DNA of 60,535 nucleotides from Candidatus Martarchaeota archaeon (GTDB lineage Archaea; Micrarchaeota; Micrarchaeia; Micrarchaeales; CABMGC01): NCBI GenBank assembly GCA_023476545.1, contig JAMCYP010000021.1, positions 1 to 60,535 of the forward strand, read 5' to 3'. Shown piece by piece: positions 44,798 to 54,479 of this stretch (position 1 is its first letter; each line of letters starts with the position of its first letter). The notes under the pieces were generated by a model. It saw only the letters and a program-made list of their open reading frames with translations, ran no database searches and was not told where the DNA came from. The position numbers and the translations under genes were made by a program.

Positions 44798-45583
44798 ATG
44801 TCTGACTGCATGAAGAACTATATCGTGATAGTCAGCGACTGCAGCGACGTCGCATACAATGAAATGCGTGCGGCAATCGCAAACGAACTGGATGCGCTGG
44901 GGAGCGCTGACGATGTTGTTGTTGAACCGGTGGTGAGCGCCGCCCCATTCTCAATAATAAATGGTGCGTTTCTTGTCAGGCTGATGGCCGAGATATACCC
45001 TCCGGCCCGCACGACAATGCTCGTGGTGCTGAATCCGAGCAAGGTCAGGCCCGAACGCATTGCAGGGGAAACCAAGAACGGCTTCAAGTTCGTGGGCGCA
45101 AACACCGGCACACTCAACTGGCTGATAAATGACTTTGGCCTCAAAAAGCTTTACGAACTGCGCGATCCCGGGTTCGTGTCGTTCGGCGGCAAATACGTTC
45201 ATTCACCAGCGGCCGCAAAGGTTGCCACAGGTATCGAGTTCGAGAAGGTGGGCAACCCAATCGATCCGAACGTGATCAGTAAGTTCAAGATAGAGGACGG
45301 TACCGCGGTACACATAGATAATTTTGGACTCGTGAAGATAAAGGGGAAACCACCCTCATTTAATGAGGGACAGAAGCTAAGCATCTACGTGAACAATACA
45401 ATGCGCTTCGAGGCCGTGTACGCAAACAGGATGATGAACCTGGATGACGGTGTGACCGCGCTCTACAGGGGAAGCTCGCTTGGCGGTATGCCAGAAATAG
45501 GAATGGTGAGGAAGACGGATGGCGCAAAACTCCTTGGCATAAAGATCGGTGACATGGTCAGGTGGGAGACGAGCTCCAGGTAG
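44798..45583 (+). CDS. SAM hydrolase / SAM-dependent halogenase (DUF62) family-like protein
   Basis: IVIVSDCSDVAYNEMRAAIANEL, FKFVGANTGTLNWLI, two-domain layout with C-terminal beta domain; motifs divergent. Confidence 0.65.
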   Translation: MSDCMKNYIVIVSDCSDVAYNEMRAAIANELDALGSADDVVVEPVVSAAPFSIINGAFLVRLMAEIYPPARTTMLVVLNPSKVRPERIAGETKNGFKFVGANTGTLNWLINDFGLKKLYELRDPGFVSFGGKYVHSPAAAKVATGIEFEKVGNPIDPNVISKFKIEDGTAVHIDNFGLVKIKGKPPSFNEGQKLSIYVNNTMRFEAVYANRMMNLDDGVTALYRGSSLGGMPEIGMVRKTDGAKLLGIKIGDMVRWETSSR

Positions 45584-45660
45584 GCCTTTCCATTGCCGTT
45601 CAATCGCTTTTTAAACCTTGCCAACCACAGTAAGCATGTGGTACAGATGAGGCGCTTATC

Positions 45661-46578
45661 TTGGAAAGAGACTATCTCTACGTACTGCTGGCGATATTGA
45701 TATGGTCCACGCAAGCGTTTGTCACAAAACTGCTTGTGACATCGCTTAGCCCAGTTATTGTATATTTCTTCTCGTCTCTGCTCGCCGGGGCGACCCTTCT
45801 TATCCTCTATTTCCTGCTCAACAAAGGCGCTTCCGCCAGACGCATCTTCAAAAAGCCAGGAAAGATACTGATAATATCCGTGCTTCTCGGCGCGTCGAAC
45901 CTCCTACTCTTCACTTCCTTTTCCATGCTCCAGGCGTCGAGCGTGGTGATCACGCTCTACGTGTACCCGATACTGATGGCCATCTTCAACTCCCTACTGT
46001 TCACCAAGAAGTTTGAGACCAGAGAGCTCGTTGGCGTGCTTTTCGGATTTCTCGGCATTTTCATATTCGCTACCGGAGGCTCTTTGACCACGCTGCACAT
46101 AGAAAGCTCCTACGGCTACCTCATGGTGCTCGGAGGCGCAGTGGCGTGGGCGCTCTATCTCATAGTGCAGAAGCACTTCGGTCTCGAAGTGGTGAGCTCA
46201 AACGGGCTCGCATTCCTCATATCCGCGCTCTTCGCCCTCCCGCTCCTCACCCTCATAAACCTCAGTGGAATCTACAGCATATCCAACCCGCAGATACTCG
46301 TGATGCTGCTATATTTCAGCGTGATGACCTTCGGAATAGCAAACATACTCTACCTCAATGGGCTGAGGAAGGTCAGGGTGATAAACGGGGCTCTGGGTAG
46401 CTACCTAACTCCTGTCATAGCGGTTATTCTGAACTATCTTGTGCTAGGCGAACTGATCTTCTGGTACGATATAGTGCCTATCTTGTTTGTCTTCATTGGC
46501 TTCTTGGTTATCAATTGGAACGCGGTGAGCGCTGCGCTTCCGAAGCTTCGAGGCCATGGTCCCAGTTTTGGTCAATAG
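45661..46578 (+). CDS. EamA/DMT superfamily transporter
   Basis: about ten TM segments; ILIWSTQAFVTKLLVTSLSPV; GSYLTPVIAVILNYLVLGELIFWYDIVPILFVFIGFLVIN. Confidence 0.9.
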   Translation: MERDYLYVLLAILIWSTQAFVTKLLVTSLSPVIVYFFSSLLAGATLLILYFLLNKGASARRIFKKPGKILIISVLLGASNLLLFTSFSMLQASSVVITLYVYPILMAIFNSLLFTKKFETRELVGVLFGFLGIFIFATGGSLTTLHIESSYGYLMVLGGAVAWALYLIVQKHFGLEVVSSNGLAFLISALFALPLLTLINLSGIYSISNPQILVMLLYFSVMTFGIANILYLNGLRKVRVINGALGSYLTPVIAVILNYLVLGELIFWYDIVPILFVFIGFLVINWNAVSAALPKLRGHGPSFGQ

Positions 46579-47801
46579 CTCTCCAACAAACCCGTGAGCG
46601 TGCTCTTCACTTTCTCAAGGTCTTTGATGGCGACGAACTCGTTGGTCTTGTGTGCGCTCTCGTTAAAAGTACCATACGATACGGCCGGTATGCCTACTTT
46701 AACAAACGCAGAGGCGTCGTTGCCTCCGTGCCCACCGTAAAGCTGCTTGTCGCCCGTAAGCTGTACCATGCGCTTAACTATGTCCTCGTTTTCCGGGGTG
46801 ACGTACGGTTCTTTTTTCATGATGCTTTTCCGCTCAATCCAGATCTTTAGCCCTCCTTTTACCTCCGCGAGCCCCAGGTCTTTGAGATATCTGAGTTTCT
46901 CAGTCTCGAAGAACCTCTCGAACCGCTCAAACAAGCTGCCCACGCTGCCCTCTGGTATGCATCTTGCGTTGAACGATGCTGCCATCTCATAGGGTATGGT
47001 GTTTGTCACAGCCGGGTTTCCTGCATGTATCGTCGTGATGGAGAACCTACCGGTAAGCTTCCTATCGTACTCGTCTGGTCCCGCGTCAACATATCTGGAA
47101 ACATCGCGCTTTGCAATGTCGCTGAATTTGACGATTCTTTCTAAGAACGGCATACCCAACTGTATAGGATTTACTGCTCGGTGCGGCCAGCCTGCATGGT
47201 ATCCCTTTCCTGTTATCTTGATGGTCGCCCCAAAGCCCCCGCTTGCGCCTACGAACACAAACGGGTCAGCGTCAACAACTACCGCAGACCGGCTTCTTGA
47301 CTTGAAGTGGTCTACAACATAGTCCATGCCGTCAGCAGACCCCACCTCCTCATCGCAGGTCAAGAAGAGTTCTATGTTTGTGCTTGGGCTTGAATCTCTG
47401 ATTGCAGAGAGAATGGCTACAATTGCCCCTTTGTCATCATTGGTTCCGCGACCATACAGCCTGCCATTTTTTTCTACAACTTTGAGAGGGTCTGTGCGCC
47501 ATCCTTCAGAGCTTGTGTCAACGGTGTCGTAGTGCGCGTTTAAAGCCAGGGTGTGCTCGGCTCCGTTATCGAAATATGCCACAATATTTCTCTTTGCCTT
47601 CTTTTCAGCCTCTTTCGGAGTGATGATGTTGATGCGAGTGGCGCCCAGCGACCGGCATTCCTTCTGCAAGAGCTCTGTTATGGCGGTGTAGCCCTCTCCG
47701 CCTTTGCCGTCTTTTATGGCACCGGTTTCCGTAGCTGTGTCTATGGCCACCAATTCCTTCAGAAAGGAGATGTCAGATTCTTTTATCTTTGGCTGGATCA
47801 C
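46572..47801 (-). CDS. M20 family metallopeptidase (ArgE/DapE-like)
   Basis: LALNAHYDTVDTSSEGWRTDPLKVVEKNGRLYGRGTNDDKGAIVAILSA; LFLTCDEEVGSADG; LYGGHGGNDASAFVKVGIPAVSYG. Confidence 0.92.
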   Translation of the reverse strand: MIQPKIKESDISFLKELVAIDTATETGAIKDGKGGEGYTAITELLQKECRSLGATRINIITPKEAEKKAKRNIVAYFDNGAEHTLALNAHYDTVDTSSEGWRTDPLKVVEKNGRLYGRGTNDDKGAIVAILSAIRDSSPSTNIELFLTCDEEVGSADGMDYVVDHFKSRSRSAVVVDADPFVFVGASGGFGATIKITGKGYHAGWPHRAVNPIQLGMPFLERIVKFSDIAKRDVSRYVDAGPDEYDRKLTGRFSITTIHAGNPAVTNTIPYEMAASFNARCIPEGSVGSLFERFERFFETEKLRYLKDLGLAEVKGGLKIWIERKSIMKKEPYVTPENEDIVKRMVQLTGDKQLYGGHGGNDASAFVKVGIPAVSYGTFNESAHKTNEFVAIKDLEKVKSTLTGLLESY

Positions 47802-47914
47802 GCATTACACCTTTGTCTCCCATTTGATTATCTGCGCAAGCATTTACTGTTGAAAGAAGGGTTTGTACTTAATAAGAATTGCCTTTATACGTGATATGAA
47901 AGCAATTTGTACAA

Positions 47915-47988
47915 TGCCGCAGGCCGGATTTGAACCAGCAACGTTCCGCTCTTCAGGCGGATGTTCTCCCGGGTTGAACTACTGCGGC
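47915..47988 (-). tRNA. tRNA-Phe (GAA)
   Basis: acceptor GCCGCAG/CTGCGGC; anticodon arm TCCGC-CTGAAGA-GCGGA; T arm CTGGTTCAAATCCGG. Confidence 0.92.
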
Positions 47989-48005
47989 ACAGAAAAACAT
48001 CACGC

Positions 48006-48659
48006 TCAATTTATATATAATCTCTTGTAAGCTTTAAACTTTGCAAGATGCTTCTTATTCGAAAATCCAATTTCGTTCATCCATTTTATCAGCATCGGTT
48101 TCCCATAAATTGCAACTCTGTATCCGTTTTTAGTGGTCGCATCGCCTCTTGTATGCGCTCTGAATCCTTTTGAATTCAATAGCTCTTCTAGCTGCATCGC
48201 TAGTTTTTCGCTCATTGTAGTCAATTCGAGTGTGGGATAAGACCTTGTGCTATAGGTCTTTTTACTGAAGAATACGGTTCCATCAGTATCCCAAAGGCCT
48301 CTCACTGTCCATTTTGAATATTTCCAGCCCTTTTCCATAATCGTCTTAGGGATCATTATCTTCCTAGCTTTTCCTGAACCGTGTGGAATTCCAAGTTCAG
48401 TTAAGTTGTTAAATGCGCTTTCTGACTGCAATCTAAGTGTTATCCAATTATGTCCATTGAAATGTCTTACCCTTATTGGATAAGGTTCCTTGTCAAACAA
48501 ATGGTGCATTTTCCTGCGTAGATATAGAAAGTAGTCCTTATCATTACTCGAATCTCCAGTCATCTCAATTCTGTATCTGGAACCATCTGTCCAGAGGTTT
48601 CCATCGCCCATCACCGCTCCGGCAATTTCACACAGGTCTTGTGTTATTTTCGCAGCCAA
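48006..48659 (-). CDS. free-standing LAGLIDADG homing endonuclease
   Basis: two motifs, CEIAGAVMGDGNLW and VRGLWDTDGTVFF; locally AT-rich. Confidence 0.82.
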   Translation of the reverse strand: MAAKITQDLCEIAGAVMGDGNLWTDGSRYRIEMTGDSSNDKDYFLYLRRKMHHLFDKEPYPIRVRHFNGHNWITLRLQSESAFNNLTELGIPHGSGKARKIMIPKTIMEKGWKYSKWTVRGLWDTDGTVFFSKKTYSTRSYPTLELTTMSEKLAMQLEELLNSKGFRAHTRGDATTKNGYRVAIYGKPMLIKWMNEIGFSNKKHLAKFKAYKRLYIN

Positions 48660-48699
48660 ATAATCACAATAGTCTTAATTCTTAAGCAAGTAGAGATTT

Positions 48700-50262
48700 A
48701 TGATACTAATGTCTGTCGATGAAAGATGGCTCAAACTTGGGTCTCTGGCAGAGCTTCTCAACCTCGATGGGGTGGAGTTCCGCCAGTACCAGTTCAACAT
48801 AATCAGCTCCGTTCTCAAGCACGGCAGCACGCTGGTCGTGCTGCCTACGGGCCTAGGCAAGACGCTTATCGGCCTGTCGGTTATCGCAAGCGAGATAGAG
48901 CAGGGCAGACGTGCGCTCCTTCTCGCGCCAACGCGTCCGCTATCCGAGCAGCACTACGCCACCGTGATGAGTGCCATGAAGCTGCCCGAGGAGAGCGTGG
49001 CGCTTCTTCTGGGCTCGGTGGGAAAGAAGCGGAGGAAGGAGCTCGAGCAGAGCGCCAAGCTGATAATAGCGACGCCGCAGACCATAGCCAACGACCTCAA
49101 GTCAGGCAACTTCTCCCTCGCTGATTTTGGAGTGGCGGTCTTCGATGAGTGCCATCGCGCCGTAGGAAAGTACGCATACACTTACATAGCAAACGAGCTT
49201 GCGGTCAGGAATGCGCTTGTGCTGGGGCTTACCGCCTCGCCGGGAAGCAAGAAGGAGAAGATAAACGCGCTCGTTGGCACGCTAAACATAAAGCACATTG
49301 AGGCGCGCATCTCCACCGACCCGGACGTCGTCTCGTACGTGATGCCTAAGTACATGCACGTGGTCAGCGTGCCGCAGAGTTCTACGATAAAGAGCATAGC
49401 CGCGACGCTCAAGCCCGTCGGAGAGGAGAGCCTCGCGAGCCTGAACAAGATGGGGCTCATGAACGCGAAGAACTTCGACCGCATACCGAGGGGTGTGCTG
49501 ATCGCGCTCGGCAACTCGCTCAAGAAGATAAGCGCGCCAGGGTTCAGGTTCGGCGCCTTCTTCAGCTACGTCAAGCTGCTCAACATCTCCCACGCGTACG
49601 ACCTGCTCATGACTGAGGGCATCTACCCCTTCAGCGCGTACATGGACTCGCTCACCGCCCGGGAGGAGAAGAGCCGCGCCGTTGAGAACCTCCTGGCCAA
49701 CAAGAACGTGACGCACGCCATGGCGCTGGCGAAGGAGGCAATAAAGCGCGGGGAGGAGCACGAGAAGGTCAAGGCCGCGATCTCAGTGCTGAAGCAGTAC
49801 AGCGGAAAGAGCGCAATAGTCTTCGTGCAGTATAGGTCTACGATAAAGATGCTCGTCGACGCGTTCCAGGCGAGCGGCATAGACGCGATGCCGTTCGTCG
49901 GCAAGAAGGAGGGAGTGACGCAGGAGAAGCAGAAGAAGGTGATCGAAGAGTTCAGGAACGGGAAGTTCAGCGTGCTGGTCGCCAGCTCCATAGGCGAGGA
50001 GGGCCTCGACATACCCAGCGTAGACCTGGTGCTCTTCTACGAGCCCATACCTAACGAGATACGCAACATACAGCGCAAGGGTCGCACCGCAAGATTCCGG
50101 GCAGGCGACGTCTACATACTTGCGGCGCAGGGCACCAAGGACGAGATATACCTGCACGTGTCCGCTGCGAGGGAGAAGAAGATGCTCTACCTGATAAACG
50201 AGATAAACAGAGAACTCGCGCGCCAGGCCGCTCATGAAGGGCAGACGAGGCTACGGGCATAA
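48700..50262 (+). CDS. Hef/FANCM-type SF2 helicase without a nuclease domain
   Basis: FRQYQFNIISSVLKHGSTLVVLPTGLGKTLIGL, VFDECHRAVGKYAYTYIA, GLTASPG, SSIGEEGLDIPSVDLVLFYEPIPNEIRNIQRKGRTAR. Confidence 0.9.
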   Translation: MILMSVDERWLKLGSLAELLNLDGVEFRQYQFNIISSVLKHGSTLVVLPTGLGKTLIGLSVIASEIEQGRRALLLAPTRPLSEQHYATVMSAMKLPEESVALLLGSVGKKRRKELEQSAKLIIATPQTIANDLKSGNFSLADFGVAVFDECHRAVGKYAYTYIANELAVRNALVLGLTASPGSKKEKINALVGTLNIKHIEARISTDPDVVSYVMPKYMHVVSVPQSSTIKSIAATLKPVGEESLASLNKMGLMNAKNFDRIPRGVLIALGNSLKKISAPGFRFGAFFSYVKLLNISHAYDLLMTEGIYPFSAYMDSLTAREEKSRAVENLLANKNVTHAMALAKEAIKRGEEHEKVKAAISVLKQYSGKSAIVFVQYRSTIKMLVDAFQASGIDAMPFVGKKEGVTQEKQKKVIEEFRNGKFSVLVASSIGEEGLDIPSVDLVLFYEPIPNEIRNIQRKGRTARFRAGDVYILAAQGTKDEIYLHVSAAREKKMLYLINEINRELARQAAHEGQTRLRA

Positions 50263-50343
50263 CCCTGTTATGCAGCATACGCCCATCGTCTAACTGCCTA
50301 CCGTCGTTTAAAAATACAGTTTGAGTTATCCTACCGACCATTC

Positions 50344-52005
50344 ATGTCCAACACCAGAGAGGTAGGCATAAGCGACCTTCAGATCTACGCGCCAAAGCTC
50401 AGGCTGAAGGCTGAGACGCTGGCGCTCGCTAGAGGGAGGGAGCCTGGAGGCCTGACCGAGGGGCTGGGAGTCAAGACCATAGCCAGGCCAAATGCCGATG
50501 AAGACGTCGCGACTATGGGCGCAAACGCGGCTATCAAGGTCATAGACAGAAACGATGTTGACCTTCACAAGATCAAGGTTAGGATAGGCACCGAGAGCGC
50601 AATCGACGACTCGAAGCCTGCAAGCACCTATTTCTATGATGCGCTGGAGGTCAGGTATGGGAAGACGGCAAACTACACCCTTCCTGTCGAGAACAAGTTT
50701 GCGTGCGTGGCAGGCCTGAGCGCGGTGAAAGACGCGGCGTACGCGGCGACCGCCGCCGGCGAACGCACTATAGTCATAACCTCGGACAACGCAAAGTACG
50801 CACTGAAATCCGCCGGGGAACCGACTTCCGGAGCTGGAGCAAGCGCCATACTGGTGGAGCCGGATCCAAAGCTGCTTGCGATAGACCTGTCAACGGTGAA
50901 GGAGTTCACAATAAACGAGTACGATTTCTACAAGCCCAAGTTCACCTCTGATTCTGACACGCTCATAGGAAGCGAGAGCCCGCATGTAGACGGCGCGCAT
51001 TCTGAGATCGTATACGATTTCGTGGTATCTACTGTGTATATGCAGATAGAGGAACAGGCGGGGAGGAGCCTGTTCGACGTTGCTGACTACTTCGTTGTGC
51101 ATGTCCCATTCGTGAAGATGGCGAAGAAGGCGTTCGCTTCCGCAGTGGTGCATCAGCTCAAGGCATTCGACAAGGAGAGATGGGAAACGGTGCTGGCAGA
51201 AGCGCTGCAGTACGACGCCGAGGCTGCCGCGAAGAGCAGCACCGGCAGGAAGGCGCTCACAGAGGAGCCACGCCTTGACGGCCTGTCCACATATCACGAA
51301 TCACTTGAAGCGATACTCGCGTTCGCAAAGGTCAACGAGGTGCTTGAGAGGAACAACGAAGCTGCGCTTCACGGCAGGAACCACAACAGGCAGGAGCTTC
51401 TCCACAACCTGGAAAAGCTTGAGGGCAAGTTCGGCTTCGGGTGGGAGTACCCTGCCCTGACCGAGATCGTGAGGCATTTCGATTCGTACTCAAACGCAGA
51501 GATAAAGACGGCGCTTGAGGACATTGCGGAGGAGATCGGGCAGTTCAAGGAGGACAGGGCCAACTTCATCCGCGCGATAATGAAGACCTCGTACTACAAG
51601 GAGATGTACAAGAAGAAGGCGGAGAGCGCGCAACACATCTCCGGATTCCTCGGCAACGGCTATACCACCTCTGTCATGTTTGCGTTGCAGTCAGCGCTCG
51701 TGGAGGAGTCGAAGAAGGGCGTGGACCTTGCAGGAAAGAGGGTACTGATCATAGGCTATGGGAGCGGCGCGGGAAGCGTGGGCTTCCTGGCAACGATAAA
51801 GGAGGGCGTGCGCGACTATGCGAAGAGCACTGACAGCGCGTGGTCAGATGAGGTAACGTTCATAGACATGAACACTTATGAGCAGCTGCACGCCGGCAGG
51901 CTGCAGGATCCGGTTCCTGAGATACGCAACGACGACAAAAGCGTAAGGCTGACGGCGATATTCCGCGATGGGAAGAGAAGTTACGCGGTCAACCGCAGGA
52001 GATGA
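50344..52005 (+). CDS. hydroxymethylglutaryl-CoA synthase-like protein
   Basis: VGISDLQIYAPKLRL, GLGVKTIARPNADEDVATMGANAA, VENKFACVAGLSAVKDA (Cys), VHVPFVKMAKKA, IGYGSGAGSVGF. Confidence 0.8.
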   Translation: MSNTREVGISDLQIYAPKLRLKAETLALARGREPGGLTEGLGVKTIARPNADEDVATMGANAAIKVIDRNDVDLHKIKVRIGTESAIDDSKPASTYFYDALEVRYGKTANYTLPVENKFACVAGLSAVKDAAYAATAAGERTIVITSDNAKYALKSAGEPTSGAGASAILVEPDPKLLAIDLSTVKEFTINEYDFYKPKFTSDSDTLIGSESPHVDGAHSEIVYDFVVSTVYMQIEEQAGRSLFDVADYFVVHVPFVKMAKKAFASAVVHQLKAFDKERWETVLAEALQYDAEAAAKSSTGRKALTEEPRLDGLSTYHESLEAILAFAKVNEVLERNNEAALHGRNHNRQELLHNLEKLEGKFGFGWEYPALTEIVRHFDSYSNAEIKTALEDIAEEIGQFKEDRANFIRAIMKTSYYKEMYKKKAESAQHISGFLGNGYTTSVMFALQSALVEESKKGVDLAGKRVLIIGYGSGAGSVGFLATIKEGVRDYAKSTDSAWSDEVTFIDMNTYEQLHAGRLQDPVPEIRNDDKSVRLTAIFRDGKRSYAVNRRR

Positions 52006-52103
52006 TGGACGACGATCGCCGTTTTGCATCTATGATACACGTTTATCATAAATACGTTTAAATAGGAGGAAAGCCATAACAGAGATACGGAGGGTGGGGA
52101 TGG

Positions 52104-52367
52104 ATGGGAACAAAAACAAGCATGAGCGAACAGCAAGTTCCCGAGGTTGGCCTGCAAATTTTAAGGCCGGCCACAGGGATAAGCGGTCGCCATATCGCCG
52201 AGCTCAGGAGCGAGGCAATGGGATACCCTGAAAGGAGGGCAAGCATCATACAGACCCTCGAGGGGTACATGGCGCAGTGCAGGGGCACAAGAAAGGCGGA
52301 GGCCGCGTGCAACGCGGTGACCTCCATAATGGCTGTCAGCATGCTGGAGATACTGCAAGAGGACTGA
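52104..52367 (+). CDS. small hypothetical protein
   Basis: 87-aa ORF with TATA-like cgtttaaatagg upstream. Confidence 0.45.
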   Translation: MGTKTSMSEQQVPEVGLQILRPATGISGRHIAELRSEAMGYPERRASIIQTLEGYMAQCRGTRKAEAACNAVTSIMAVSMLEILQED

Positions 52368-52377
52368 AACTACTGCG

Positions 52378-52402
52378 GCAGGCCCGCGATGGGCCTGCTG
52401 CT
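52378..52402. terminator. GC-rich hairpin, possible terminator or processing element
   Basis: gcaggccc-gcgat-gggcctgc, 8-bp perfect stem between two + strand genes. Confidence 0.45.
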
Positions 52403-52435
52403 CTGATTTAAATACTTTTTTTGAGCTTTATCAGC

Positions 52436-53302
52436 ATGGATGCCAATACTCAGCAGGGCGCGCAACAGCAACACGCGGCAAAACCCTCGCTCTTCTCAAA
52501 CAAGAAGGTGCTCTACGGAGCCATACTTGTCCTGATAATAGCCGTTGTCATAGCTCTTGTGCTGACAAACGGCAGCGGAAATGCGGGCAGCCAGCTCGCA
52601 GTGTTTGACGGGCAGCCGGTACCCCAGGCGATTATCTCGCAGCTTGCCGTGCCGAACAGCGTCGCTGCCAGCGTGAAGACAGGCTTCGCTTCAAACTTTC
52701 CAAAGCCGGTAAACGGCACAGCGCTCGTGGTGAACGGGAAGCCTGAGGTGCTCTACATGGGAGCGGAGTACTGCCCCTACTGCGCGATAGAGAGATGGGG
52801 CCTGATAATCGCGCTCATGCGCTTCGGAAACTTCACCGGCATAGAGTACATGACGAGCAGCGCCACGGATTCGTTTGCGAACACGCCCACGTTCACATTC
52901 GTCAATTCCACGTACTCCAGCCCGTACATAAGTTTCGTGCCTGTGGAGATGGTCAACAACAAGATCAATCCGAGCACGGGCCAGTACTCGCCGCTGCAGC
53001 ATCCCAACTCAAGCGAGCAGGCGATACTGTCTAAGTACAATCCAGTGGGCAGCATACCCTTCATCGACTTCGCCAACAGCGCGGTTCAGATAGGGGCGAA
53101 CTACAACGACCCAACGATACTTGACGGCAGGAACTGGAGCACTATAGCGGCATCGGCCAACGACCCTACCAGCACGATCTCCATGGCAGTAGTCGGAGCT
53201 GCGAACATCGCCACAGCGCAGATCTGCATGCTCACGAACAACACGCCGGCTAGCGTCTGCGGGCAGAGCTACATCTCCACCATAGAGACCGAGCTTGGCT
53301 GA
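52436..53302 (+). CDS. DUF929-like membrane-anchored thioredoxin-fold protein
   Basis: TM anchor; [43 protein letters not shown]. Confidence 0.8.
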   Translation: MDANTQQGAQQQHAAKPSLFSNKKVLYGAILVLIIAVVIALVLTNGSGNAGSQLAVFDGQPVPQAIISQLAVPNSVAASVKTGFASNFPKPVNGTALVVNGKPEVLYMGAEYCPYCAIERWGLIIALMRFGNFTGIEYMTSSATDSFANTPTFTFVNSTYSSPYISFVPVEMVNNKINPSTGQYSPLQHPNSSEQAILSKYNPVGSIPFIDFANSAVQIGANYNDPTILDGRNWSTIAASANDPTSTISMAVVGAANIATAQICMLTNNTPASVCGQSYISTIETELG

Positions 53303-53306
53303 GCGC

Positions 53307-53723
53307 ATGTCAAGGGAACTCGGCAAGAAACTCCATTACGCGCAGATTGCGCTCGCGATAATAGGGCTCCTCTCATCGCTCTATCTCTCCTACTCCGCCG
53401 CCTTCAACGTGCAGGTCGCGTGTCCCACTACCGGAGTGATAAACTGCGCCAACGTGCTAAGCAGCCAGTACGCGAAGATCTTCGGCGTGCCGAATGGCTA
53501 CCTCGGTGTCCTCTTCTTCATCGCGGTGCTCGGGCTCATCTATCTTAAGAAACAAGAGCCGCTCGCGCTGCTCAACGCGGTTGGTGCTGGTTTCGTGGCA
53601 TACTTCCTATACGCCGAGTACCTCATAGGCAGCATCTGCATCTATTGCACACTTGTGCACATCTGCACCATATGCCTGCTCGCCATCTCTGTCTATGAGC
53701 TGCGCGGCGCTACAGGAACTTGA
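53307..53723 (+). CDS. VKOR family membrane thiol oxidoreductase
   Basis: CPTTGVINCANVLSSQYAKIFGVPNGYLG and ICIYCTLVHICTICLLAISVY. Confidence 0.9.
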   Translation: MSRELGKKLHYAQIALAIIGLLSSLYLSYSAAFNVQVACPTTGVINCANVLSSQYAKIFGVPNGYLGVLFFIAVLGLIYLKKQEPLALLNAVGAGFVAYFLYAEYLIGSICIYCTLVHICTICLLAISVYELRGATGT

Positions 53724-54369
53724 AGTTGAGAAGCAGGAGCCTCACCCCGTCCACGAACTTCATCTGCTTGCTTGTGCCGACGCGAACGCTGTAGCCTATC
53801 GGCGTCTCCTCTATGCGCAGTCCTGCTTTTCTCGCCTTTATGTTTATCTCGCTCTCTATCCCGAAGCCGTTCTCCCGCAGCCCCAACGCCTTTATCGAAG
53901 CGGTGCGCATCGCGCGCAGGCCTGTCTGCGAGTCGTGTATGTGCATGCCGTATAGCGCGTTGGCCACCAACGTGATTATCTTGTTCCCCACCTCTATGAA
54001 GAATGGCATCGCCTTCCTGTCCAGTTTCTCGAACCTGTTTCCGAGCGCGAGGTCTGCGCCCTGCCTCACCATCTCAACGACGGTCTTCAGCGAATCCACC
54101 GGATAGGTGGCATCCCCGTCTATGAGGCAGAAGATCCGCGTGCCTATGCTCTGCATCGCAGCCCTCACGGCTGCACCCTTGCCAGAGTCCTTCTGCTCCT
54201 CCACCCTCATCCGGGGGTCGTCGAAGTCTATGTTCAGCCTGCTCCTGTCGCCCTTGTATACAACAACCACGCTTGCACCAGGCAGTTTCGCGAGCGTTTC
54301 CTTGGCAACGCTTCCTGCTGCAGGCTCGTCCTTCACCGGTATCAGGATCGTTGTATCTGAGTAGTCCAT
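53710..54369 (-). CDS. family 2 glycosyltransferase, polyprenyl-phosphate type
   Basis: TILIPVKDEPAAGSVAKETL, DSGKGAAVRAAMQSIGTRIFCLIDGDATYPVDSL, DSQTGLRAMRTASIKAL. Confidence 0.9.
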   Translation of the reverse strand: MDYSDTTILIPVKDEPAAGSVAKETLAKLPGASVVVVYKGDRSRLNIDFDDPRMRVEEQKDSGKGAAVRAAMQSIGTRIFCLIDGDATYPVDSLKTVVEMVRQGADLALGNRFEKLDRKAMPFFIEVGNKIITLVANALYGMHIHDSQTGLRAMRTASIKALGLRENGFGIESEINIKARKAGLRIEETPIGYSVRVGTSKQMKFVDGVRLLLLNFKFL

Positions 54370-54479
54370 CAGAATCAGCCGCGTAACGACGCAAAGGGTG
54401 ATACGTCTGGCAAGTTTTTAATACTTGCATGCCGTGAGTCGCGCCATAGCTTCTTATTTCTTAAAAGAGAATAGGGTGC

